In this document: one piece after another, positions 57,173 to 64,000 of the stretch
Position numbering within the stretch: the stretch's first letter is position 1
How the letters are laid out: each line of letters starts with the position of its first letter
DNA from: Salegentibacter lacus
Lineage (GTDB): Bacteria > Bacteroidota > Bacteroidia > Flavobacteriales > Flavobacteriaceae
Direction: 5' to 3'
DNA length: 64,000 nt
Assembly: GCF_020164555.1 (NCBI RefSeq)
Contig: NZ_JAIQZB010000007.1
Span: 1 to 64,000 of the forward strand
Notes under the pieces: generated by a model
The model's database searches: none
What the model was told of the DNA's origin: nothing
The model's input: the letters and a program-made list of their open reading frames with translations, nothing else
Made by a program: the position numbers and the translations under genes

Positions 57173-57614
57173 ACCATCAGGTGGTTAAGGCAGTCTCTAT
57201 GTCCCCTGGCCCCCTGTTCGATTCTTCCCAACTCAATCTTCCAATCTTATAGTTACGAAAATTGTGATTTAGTACCGAAACCTTTCTTACAATAGGTATT
57301 TCATGGGTTCCCATTTCATGGTCCCGAGTATCTCTTCAAATTTTTGCCCAGAAAATATCCGATTTGTAAATACGGAGGGTGCAAATTCAAATCTGGGTAT
57401 ATTAACACTGTTCAATATCCCTACTCAATTTTTTTTCATTTATTTTTTTATATAACATACTCATCATCAGCATATTATTTTTTTTTATAAAAAAAATGAT
57501 GCATAAGATTTACAATTTTCCTTTTTAGACGATACTTATTCATAACAAGCTGGTAGGAGACTTATTCCTCTTGTCCTGCTGTTGTATAATAATAAAAGTA
57601 TTAAAGAATTAACA
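57173..57614. other. gene-free region ahead of the HUH gene
   Basis: About 440 bp. Two TTTCATGG copies lie 16 bp apart near 57299-57325. A long AT palindrome (TTTTTTTT-TAT-AAAAAAAA, with CATCA/TGATG outside) sits near 57465-57506, and TATAAT occurs at 57585-57590, 25 bp before the chosen start. Could be an origin and promoter region; no ORF is convincing. Confidence 0.45.
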
Positions 57615-58184
57615 ATGAATGTAAAACTTGATTATGAATCACAAATTGAAAGATATTATGGTACTTTAAAAAGAACAAGGTACTATAGCACCACCCAAAT
57701 TATAGATATGGTGGGAATCTGTAAGAGGACCATGCGGTCAAGAATAAAACTACTGAAGGAAAAGTTCAAGAACGTTCCTTCAAAATTATATAAGGAAAAT
57801 AACAAATGGTATATAGAAAGAAGTATTGTTCACCTCTTCTTACCAAAGTATAAATCCAGAACGAGCACTGTATATAACCAGAACTGGCAAACCTTTATAA
57901 CCTGGATTACAAAGGATGCTTATGATAAAGAATACCATTATAGATTGATAGCTGAGGTACAGTATCAATTTCCAGAAGGAAAGTTCATGTGGGTAATTGA
58001 GCAGACCGAAAACGGGGTTAATCACGTCCATATGGTAAGTGACTTACCAACCAAGGATATTCAAAAGACCATAAATGCTGTACTGAATAGATACATACCC
58101 GCCACTGAATATCGATTGGAAGTGGCACCAATCAGAAACAAAATAAACGTAATAGATTACATGCTTAAAGATAGATACCTATGA
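57615..58184 (+). CDS. HUH-type replication initiator / relaxase-like endonuclease
   Basis: A 189-residue protein. I prefer the ATG at 57615 to the TTG at 57582 because a TATAAT lies between. Residues about 25-70 look like a winged helix-turn-helix (STTQIIDMVGICKRTMRSRIKLL). The catalytic half shows WVIEQTENGVNHVHMVSD with the metal-binding HUH pair His 137/His 139, and 43 residues on IDYMLKDRY with Tyr 182 and Lys 185 (YxxK), the DNA-nicking tyrosine. Spacing is like that of rolling-circle Rep proteins. It overlaps the next gene by 4 bp. Confidence 0.78.
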   Translation: MNVKLDYESQIERYYGTLKRTRYYSTTQIIDMVGICKRTMRSRIKLLKEKFKNVPSKLYKENNKWYIERSIVHLFLPKYKSRTSTVYNQNWQTFITWITKDAYDKEYHYRLIAEVQYQFPEGKFMWVIEQTENGVNHVHMVSDLPTKDIQKTINAVLNRYIPATEYRLEVAPIRNKINVIDYMLKDRYL

Positions 58185-58420
58185 AAGATTTTATAAATGA
58201 CCAAATGACAAACTTCAACCTTGACCAGAATCCTTGGACCAAAAAAATGTTGATTAATTATATTTCAATTGAATACCAAGAAGACGCTGATTACTCCAAT
58301 GAATCATTAATGCGGGAGTGGTGGTACTTATATGAAAATAATTTATTAGCACTTCTCAATACAGCAGAAGGTTTGAATTCATATCCAGGAAAGGATGACG
58401 AAGCTGGTAATAATGAGTAA
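58181..58420 (+). CDS. small acidic protein coupled to the HUH gene
   Basis: A 79-residue soluble protein rich in Asn, Asp and Glu (LDQNPWTKKMLINYISIEYQ, then MREWWYLYENNLLALLNTAEG). Its ATG overlaps the HUH stop (ATGA), a strong sign of coupled expression, and a hairpin with T-rich tail follows. I recognise no family. A partner of the HUH protein is likely from position only. Confidence 0.6.
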   Translation: MKDFINDQMTNFNLDQNPWTKKMLINYISIEYQEDADYSNESLMREWWYLYENNLLALLNTAEGLNSYPGKDDEAGNNE

Positions 58421-58467
58421 ATAACCCGCTTTTATGTGTACCATAGAAGCTGCTTATGACAGGTCAC

Positions 58468-58505
58468 AACCCTACGATGTAAATTCAGTACTTTGTAGGG
58501 TTTTC
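58468..58505 (+). terminator. hairpin terminator after the HUH operon
   Basis: AACCCTAC (58468-58475) and GTAGGGTT (58495-58502) pair with a 19-nt loop, followed by TTTTC. It ends 85 bp after the small protein's stop. Moderate strength. Confidence 0.6.
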
Positions 58506-58627
58506 TGCGTTTACAAGGGTTCTGAGAGCCTTAAATGCAGGTATGTGGCCAAAGTAGGTGATTGAAATTTAGAATTTAAATTTTGAACATTAATTACCTA
58601 TCATACAATGAACGGAAATCTTTTGGT

Positions 58628-59533
58628 TTAATTTATTATTGATGATTTGGGTGGGCCATCAGCAAACTCTATCCACAACAAACTACTGGTTGTCCTATCT
58701 TCATAATAGAGTGTCCAGTCATTATCCTTAACCAGTTTTTTCATGCTATCATCACCCACATAAAGGACCTTTTGTAAGGTGATTCTAACACCATCTTTGA
58801 CCCAATCATAATACTCCTGTTCGTAATCACCTGCCTGACTGGTAGGTTTGTGTTCAGGTTCAAATCCCATCTTATGCGAAACAACTTCAATGACTTCATC
58901 CAAGTCATATTCACTTATCCCATGCTGGGTAATTTTATAAATATATTTACCCCCAATCAAATCCACCTGGACATCCCTGTTAGTTTTTAATGTTACAATT
59001 TCAAAAGCCCTTCCATCGTAATTGCGAGTATCTTTAACTTCTATTAAATCTCTGTCTATTGTATCCCCTATAGAAAATCCTGCAACTTCAAATTTGATAA
59101 TGTCCTTGGTTATATGGGTGGGTACTTCTGCATTTCCTTCCAATTCATATATGGCTGAATAGAATCTTCCGTTTACGGGGTAAAGGAGCAGTTTTGTGCC
59201 TTTAAATTCCCGCAATTCATAGGTTAATGTGTCAAAATATACGGTATCCCGATTAGGAATAAATTTAAAATCTTCATCAAATGTCCCTTTTGGTCCAATA
59301 CTGGTGATTACCAACAACGAATCATTCAAAACTTCAATAGGTATAAGAGAGTCTCCAACCATTTTTCCAGTATCTGGCTCAAAATGGCTGTAGGAGTTAT
59401 ACATTCCGTTTTTTATCCAAACCCTCTCCTTATCCTTCCAATTATAGTTTAAAAATTCAGGACTATCAGAATCAGAATTAGAGCAGCTTGAAAAAAAACA
59501 GATTACAATTACAAGAAGGACCGTATTTCTCAT
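58628..59533 (-). CDS. hypothetical lipoprotein, element cargo
   Basis: I start it at 59533 (MRNTVLLVIVICFFSSCSNSDSD), which gives a standard lipoprotein signal with Cys 17; the frame is open to 59566. About 301 residues, beta-rich, with no domain I recognise. The sequence describes repeated strand pairs (DSLLVITSIGPKGTFDEDF; DTLTYELREFKGTKLLLYP). It is encoded opposite to the flanking mobility genes, which is typical of cargo. Function unknown. Confidence 0.6.
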   Translation of the reverse strand: MRNTVLLVIVICFFSSCSNSDSDSPEFLNYNWKDKERVWIKNGMYNSYSHFEPDTGKMVGDSLIPIEVLNDSLLVITSIGPKGTFDEDFKFIPNRDTVYFDTLTYELREFKGTKLLLYPVNGRFYSAIYELEGNAEVPTHITKDIIKFEVAGFSIGDTIDRDLIEVKDTRNYDGRAFEIVTLKTNRDVQVDLIGGKYIYKITQHGISEYDLDEVIEVVSHKMGFEPEHKPTSQAGDYEQEYYDWVKDGVRITLQKVLYVGDDSMKKLVKDNDWTLYYEDRTTSSLLWIEFADGPPKSSIIN

Positions 59534-59587
59534 CAGGGAGGTTTTTGTTAATGGTTTGCGAATCAAATATAATTAAAATAATTACCT

Positions 59588-59716
59588 CGATGTGATCCGC
59601 AGGATCGCATCGAAATGGATAGATAATAGGAAAAGTGTATCAAAAAAGGAAGTGTATCAAATTAAATCATTAATTCCCATTTTTGAAGCACAGTCATCGT
59701 ATCAAAAAATATCAAA
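59588..59716. promoter_or_regulatory. inverted repeat and four TATCAAA repeats ahead of the small recombinase
   Basis: CGATGTGATCC/GGATCGCATCG (59588-59612) form an 11-bp stem with one G-T pair and loop GCA. TATCAAA follows at 59638, 59655, 59700 and 59710, the first two inside a repeated AGTGTATCAAA. TTGACA-N16-TATCTT near 59725-59752 is a promoter candidate. Possibly the recombinase's own site or operator. Confidence 0.45.
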
Positions 59717-59776
59717 GATTTATTTTGACACACCATTAATATATTTTATCTTAGCAGTGTCAATAATTGAGAAACT

Positions 59777-60394
59777 ATGGAAACCGCAATAATCGTTGCC
59801 AGATGCAGCACCACAGAAAAAAAGCAAGACGTTACCCGTCAGGTTAAAGAACTCCAAGAAAAATATTCTAATCTTTATGAGATTGTTGAGGTTTATAGTT
59901 ATTATGAATCAGGAACTAAGAATTCCACAGATAATACTAAGATTCTAAATCTGGTAAAAGATAAAGGCATTGAAAATATTATTGTGTCCGAAATTAGTAG
60001 AATAGCGAGACGAGTTATAAAAGTCCTTCAATTCGTTGAGGTGTGTAATGAAAATCAGGTAAACATCATTATAGATAATTATAATTTACACACACTAACC
60101 AAGGAAAAAGAGGTAAATCAAATGGTTCACATGATGCTAACTATGGGTGCCTCTTTCGCACAAATGGAGTTGGATAGCACTATGAAACGAATGAATAGCG
60201 GTCGCAAGAAATTCGTTAAAGAAGGTGGCAAATTGGGAAGAACCGAGGGAACAACGGAATCACCTCAACAATTTTTGTCTAAGCACCGTGATGTGGTAAA
60301 ACATTTAAAAGCTGGTCAATCGATAAGAAATGCAATGAAGTTAACTTTAAAAAGCAGTGGCACCGTGCAAAAGGTAAAGAAGTTGATGGTCTAA
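59777..60394 (+). CDS. small serine recombinase (resolvase/invertase type)
   Basis: A 205-residue recombinase. AIIVARCSTTEKKQDVTRQ carries the catalytic Ser 11; IIVSEISRIARRV has the conserved arginines; GASFAQMELDSTMKRMNSGRKKF is the E helix; the C-terminal GQSIRNAMKLTLKSSGTVQKVKK is a helix-turn-helix. The second recombinase of the element. It could resolve dimers, invert DNA or control the integrase; no pair of crossover sites is clear apart from the repeats upstream. Confidence 0.9.
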   Translation: METAIIVARCSTTEKKQDVTRQVKELQEKYSNLYEIVEVYSYYESGTKNSTDNTKILNLVKDKGIENIIVSEISRIARRVIKVLQFVEVCNENQVNIIIDNYNLHTLTKEKEVNQMVHMMLTMGASFAQMELDSTMKRMNSGRKKFVKEGGKLGRTEGTTESPQQFLSKHRDVVKHLKAGQSIRNAMKLTLKSSGTVQKVKKLMV

Positions 60395-60414
60395 TCCCTT
60401 CAAATAAGAAATAC

Positions 60415-61032
60415 TCAATCAGTGTCGGACCTACATATTTCGCAAATCTTGTATTTATTATTTTTAGCTCCTTTAATATCTGTTTTTCTAATATCGCCCG
60501 TACAATTTCCTATTCCCCCACATCTTAAGTTAGTATGATAAGCATACGCATCATCACTTAAACAAATAAAAACAGGAAGAAATTCAAAATTTCTATTCAA
60601 TACAGATGATGTTTTTGAAGGATACTCAATTGATATTTTAGGTTCTTCAAAATTGAATCTTATTTTGTTTCCTGAACTGGTTTGGTAATTATATGTAATC
60701 GGCTGGTTATAATCGGTACAATATTTAAAATTAAAATTAGCATTTCTTTTTATGTTTTTGACCACGGCTAAGTATTGTTCTTGAGAGGGAAAATTTATAA
60801 CCACGTTAACTATTGCTGATTTATGAAATTTAATGTAAGTGTGATTTATTTTTCCTTGGTAATAAGGATAATTTTCACTTCCTCCTGAAAAATAATCGTC
60901 ATTATTAGACAAATAGCTTTGGAAACCTTGAGCATTACCATCTAAGTGAGAATAATTCAGTTCCTGTGCAGCAACAGAGAGAGAGGAGAAAACTAAAAAG
61001 CAATAGGTTAGTTTATATAAATTTAATATCAT
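60415..61032 (-). CDS. exported protein with C-terminal Ada-like cysteine motif, element cargo
   Basis: A 205-residue protein with a signal peptide (YCFLVFSSLSVAAQE). The final 50 residues (AYHTNLRCGGIGNCTGDIRKTDIKGA, then YKICEICR) hold the YHxxxxCxxxxxC...CxxC pattern of small zinc-binding modules like that at the N-terminus of Ada, found in many exported bacterial proteins. The N-terminal 150 residues are not recognised. Its ATG overlaps the stop of the gene upstream by 4 bp. Confidence 0.65.
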   Translation of the reverse strand: MILNLYKLTYCFLVFSSLSVAAQELNYSHLDGNAQGFQSYLSNNDDYFSGGSENYPYYQGKINHTYIKFHKSAIVNVVINFPSQEQYLAVVKNIKRNANFNFKYCTDYNQPITYNYQTSSGNKIRFNFEEPKISIEYPSKTSSVLNRNFEFLPVFICLSDDAYAYHTNLRCGGIGNCTGDIRKTDIKGAKNNKYKICEICRSDTD

Positions 61033-61517
61033 AATTCTGAAATTGTGTATTGAACTGTTATTCCGTTTTTATCACTTTTGTCATGAACGCTAATAAAAAG
61101 CGTGTCATTTGTATAATATTCTTCACTATAGAAAACATCGTATTCAAGGTCGGGGTCATTAATCATAAATAGATGGGTAATGCCTTCCCCATCCTCATCT
61201 TCTTTTTTGAAAATTGCATCAAAGTTTATGACGATATCATCAGGATTATTTTTGTTTCTAATTCTTATCCAACCAGAATTCTCATCTGATTTAATAATAA
61301 TATAAAATGGATTATCAACGCTCGGATTGTTCATATTTGGTTCCAATTCAATCCCATTTCTTTTTTGTTGGGTCCATACGGTATAAGCTTCAAGGTTCTC
61401 ATTCATCAAGGTTTTGGTATAGCCAATATTGCGCATGAATTGAACCCGTGGAGAGGTTTGGGAGTAGGTTTGACAATAGATAAAAATAAATGGAATTATT
61501 AGTAATAATTTTTTCAT
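61029..61517 (-). CDS. hypothetical exported protein, element cargo
   Basis: A 162-residue protein with a signal peptide (MKKLLLIIPFIFIYCQTYSQ). The mature part is acidic and beta-rich (FYIIIKSDENSGWIRIRNKNN; EYDVFYSEEYYTNDTLFISVHD). No domain recognised. It overlaps the next gene by 4 bp, so the two exported proteins are co-expressed and may act together outside the cytoplasm. Confidence 0.6.
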   Translation of the reverse strand: MKKLLLIIPFIFIYCQTYSQTSPRVQFMRNIGYTKTLMNENLEAYTVWTQQKRNGIELEPNMNNPSVDNPFYIIIKSDENSGWIRIRNKNNPDDIVINFDAIFKKEDEDGEGITHLFMINDPDLEYDVFYSEEYYTNDTLFISVHDKSDKNGITVQYTISEL

Positions 61518-61648
61518 CGAGGATAATTTCGGTTTATATGTATAATCTGCCTTTTGAAGAGAATTTAGCGCATTAAATTTTAACCGAATATACTAAAATT
61601 TTAAGAAAAAGCTAAGACAGATTACACAACCACCCACTATGTAACACT

Positions 61649-61654
61649 TACATC
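61649..61654. repeat. right attachment site core (TACATC)
   Basis: Element sequence lies to the left (ACCACCCACTATGTAACACT) and comM to the right (CGAAATTGTGTG). With the left end, the reconstructed 50-bp attP begins ACCACC and ends GGTGGT. Confidence 0.85.
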
Positions 61655-62491
61655 CGAAATTGTGTGATGAGGACTTCTAAATGGTCTTTGCGACATTAAA
61701 CCTACATGTTCTTTTACCCTGCCAACAACACTATGAATTTTTGTAGTTTCCAGAGCTTCGTGTAAAGTCATAGGTGGCAAAATACTTGGTAAGCGTTTGG
61801 CCAGCATCGTTTTCCCAGCTCCAGGGGGACCAATTAAAATAATATTATGCCCGCCCGCTGCGGCAATTTCCATACAACGTTTTATAGATTCCTGGCCCTT
61901 TACATCTGCAAAATCATGTTCGGGATGATCAAGATTTTTGTAAAATTCTTCGCGGGTATTGATTATAGTTTGCTCTATTGACTCTCCTTTATCGAAAAAG
62001 TTGATAACCTCAGTTATATTTTCGACTCCATAAACTTCAAGACCGCTAACTATGGCCGCTTCTTTAGCATTTTGCTTCGGAAGAATAAATCCTTTAAAAC
62101 CTTCTTCCTTGGCTTTTATGGCAATAGGCAAGGCACCTTTTATGGGCTGTAAGCTTCCGTCTAGCGAAAGCTCACCCATAATAATGTATTCTGAAATATT
62201 TTTTGCTTTAATTTGGCCTGAAGCGGCCAGAATTCCCAGGCTTAAACTAAGATCGTAAGCCGAACCTTCTTTTCTAAGATCGGCCGGCGCCATATTGACA
62301 ATGATCTTCTTTCCGGGAAATTTATAAGTGTTATTTTGAAGGGCGGCGGCAATTCTAAAACTACTTTCCCTTACTGCATTATCGGGAAGGCCTACCAGAT
62401 GATAACCAATGCCGGTTGCTACATTTACCTCTATAGTAATTGTAGTTGCCTCTACCCCAAATACGGCACTTCCATAAACTTTTGTAAGCAT
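61649..62491 (-). pseudogene. comM: comM (yifB) 5' part, split by mobile element
   Basis: The first 281 residues of ComM/YifB, then three foreign residues and a stop at 61637. It holds the S5/Lon-like N-terminal domain (GLPDNAVRESSFRIAAALQN; GELSLDGSLQPIKGALP) and Walker A GPPGAGKT at residues 221-228, and breaks off in RSPHHTISDV just before Walker B. The ATPase is therefore interrupted between its two ATP-binding motifs, and function should be lost while the element is integrated. Confidence 0.94.
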
Positions 62492-62539
62492 CTAAGCGTT
62501 TGATTTCTTAAATGTACTAAATTTTATGAAAAATTATAA

Positions 62540-63400
62540 CTAATTATTAATAAGTACTTCTTTCCTGTAATATTCTATCAATGCATCAATTGGTCTACGC
62601 ACAATATTCCCTATTTCTATCCCATAAGGTTGGGCAACTGCACGAATAATATCTTCGCTGAAATAAGCGATGGTACCAATAAAATGAACCGGTGTATTTT
62701 GTGCTTGCTTATAGCACATAACACGGGAATGCATAAAATCTGTAATTCCTTCGTGCACTAACTTGTAGAAATAGCCATTGCGCTCGTTGGAGAATATAAA
62801 TTCAGCAAAAGAAGCCAGATAAGTATTTGGATTTTCTTTGCGATAGAGATTTTTCTTAATCTCATCAGACTCCATATTATATAACTTACCAAATTCCTCG
62901 GCGAGTTCCGGAGGCATTCTTTTGTAGTAGTAATCTCTTATTAGTCTTTTTCCGAAGTAATTTCCACTAGCTTCATCCATAAGAATATAACCCAGGGAAT
63001 GAACGGCCTGGTGAATATCCTTTCCATCAAAGTAACAACTGTTAGACCCAGTACCAAGAATACAAACAATTCCTGGTTCTGTGGTGGCGGCATAAACTGC
63101 AGCAACCATATCTTCCAGAATTATGACTTCTTCTACATTGGTGAAGAAATTCGTGAAAATTCCTTCCAGTAATTTTTTAGGCGTTTCGGTTCCACAACCG
63201 GCGCCGTAAAAATGCACTCGTTCTACTTTATCCTTTACTTCTTTTAAATCGGTATTTTCTTCAATACGTTGTTCCAGTACTACCTCAGGAAATACTGCAG
63301 GATTTAATCCTTTGGTGCGGGTTCTAAGTAATTCTTCCCCCGTTGCACTAAGTAAAATCCAGTCACATTTTGTAGAGCCACCGTCCGCTATTAATATCAT
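62540..63400 (-). CDS. BadF/N-acetylglucosamine-kinase-like ATPase
   Basis: A 286-residue ASKHA-fold kinase. ADGGSTKCDWILL is the phosphate-1 motif, CILGTGSNSCYFDG the phosphate-2 motif, and LGYILMDEASGNYFGKRLI the signature of the N-acetylglucosamine kinase/BadF group. Likely phosphorylates an amino sugar, which would suit the GH18 enzyme also encoded here, though they are 44 kb apart. It lies downstream of gapA, separated by a terminator. Confidence 0.88.
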   Translation of the reverse strand: MILIADGGSTKCDWILLSATGEELLRTRTKGLNPAVFPEVVLEQRIEENTDLKEVKDKVERVHFYGAGCGTETPKKLLEGIFTNFFTNVEEVIILEDMVAAVYAATTEPGIVCILGTGSNSCYFDGKDIHQAVHSLGYILMDEASGNYFGKRLIRDYYYKRMPPELAEEFGKLYNMESDEIKKNLYRKENPNTYLASFAEFIFSNERNGYFYKLVHEGITDFMHSRVMCYKQAQNTPVHFIGTIAYFSEDIIRAVAQPYGIEIGNIVRRPIDALIEYYRKEVLINN

Positions 63401-63426
63401 GTGTGTGAATATGGTTTAAATTAAAA

Positions 63427-63482
63427 AGCCTGAGGAAAGCGCTAAAAGATTAAAATAATCTAAGCGTAGCTTTCTTCAGGCT
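63427..63482 (-). terminator. terminator of gapA
   Basis: On the minus strand AGCCTGAAGAAAGC pairs with GCTTTCCTCAGGCT (one mismatch), with an inner ACGCTTAGATT/AATCTTTTAGCGC helix, followed by TTTTTAATTT. It begins 14 bp after the gapA stop. Confidence 0.88.
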
Positions 63483-63495
63483 CTAAAATAAAATA

Positions 63496-64000
<505 letters not shown>

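Larger units (their letters stand above)
55230..61654. mobile_element. 6.4-kb integrative element inserted in comM
   Basis: Bounded by the shared hexamer TACATC at 55230-55235 and 61649-61654. Removing one repeat and all between joins the two comM parts in frame as a 512-residue protein. Content from left to right: large serine integrase, 31-codon ORF, perfect hairpin, HUH endonuclease, 79-residue protein, lipoprotein (minus), small serine recombinase, and two exported proteins (minus). Joined ends form an imperfect inverted repeat typical of attP. No conjugation genes are present. Confidence 0.9.

Noticed and set aside
57216-57224. GTTCGATTC, like a tRNA T-loop
   Set aside because: The flanking bases do not pair as a T-stem and no acceptor or anticodon arm can be built. 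Not a tRNA or tRNA fragment at the element.
59638-59716. Short regularly seen TATCAAA repeats as a CRISPR
   Set aside because: Repeats are only 7-11 bp, spacing is irregular and there is no cas gene. Operator or recombination site is more likely.
59592-59792. 66-residue ORF before the small recombinase
   Set aside because: It starts inside an inverted repeat, overlaps the recombinase start in another frame, and covers the TATCAAA repeats and promoter candidate. Better explained as regulatory DNA.

Overview
This window looks like the chromosome of a member of the Flavobacteriaceae (phylum Bacteroidota), probably a marine or saline one. The grounds are: AT-rich sequence with dense operons; promoter-like sites of the Bacteroidota type (TTG/TTTG, about 18-20 bp, TAnnTTTG); a stand-alone dnaK; the Bacteroidota-type arginine operon containing an argF'-type carbamoyltransferase; many lipoproteins with N/D/S-rich residues after the lipobox Cys; and dispersed palindromic repeats of the CGTCATCCTGAA type. 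I cannot name the genus from sequence alone.

Layout. 1-401: end of an IS4-family insertion sequence. 0.4-4.3 kb: DUF2853 protein, then menaquinone genes (menD, isochorismate synthase, hotdog thioesterase). 4.5-21.9 kb: mixed housekeeping and envelope genes (lipoproteins, an Nramp-like transporter, dnaK, L-serine dehydratase, CPBP protease, alcohol dehydrogenase, FGE-like lipoprotein, GH18 enzyme, panB, an RluA-type synthase, a TonB C-terminal protein). 22.1-26.6 kb: leuA-leuC-leuD-leuB. 26.8-36.2 kb, minus strand: arginine operon GNAT-argG-argC-proC-argD-argF'-argB-argE-argH. It is preceded by a short ORF ending in four Arg codons, a candidate attenuation leader. 36.5-43.2 kb, minus strand: ilvD-ilvB-ilvN-ilvC-ilvA, with a possible Leu-containing leader. 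Together the leu, arg and ilv blocks form a 21-kb amino-acid biosynthesis district. 43.9-48.1 kb: a GNAT/nitrilase fusion and a four-gene overlapping two-component operon. 48.1-49.4 kb: a gene-poor interval holding two copies of what looks like a small RNA gene, each with promoter, folded body and terminator. 49.4-54.4 kb: 5-oxoprolinase genes pxpA-pxpB-pxpC with an Nramp-like transporter and a DUF2891 lipoprotein.

54.5-62.5 kb is the most striking region. comM (yifB, Mg-chelatase-like AAA+ ATPase) is cut in two by a 6,419-bp element. Removing the element at a shared TACATC hexamer restores an uninterrupted 512-residue ComM. The element carries a large serine integrase beside one end, an HUH (HVH...YMLK) replication-type endonuclease, a perfect 13-bp-arm hairpin, a second small serine recombinase with repeats in front of it, a lipoprotein, and a two-gene unit of exported proteins. 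Joining its ends gives a site with imperfect inverted repeats, as expected for a serine-integrase attP. I infer an integrative, possibly rolling-circle-replicating element. After it come an N-acetylglucosamine-kinase-like ATPase and the 3' part of gapA at the window edge.

No rRNA, tRNA or CRISPR array was seen. All functions are from reading motifs, with no database search.
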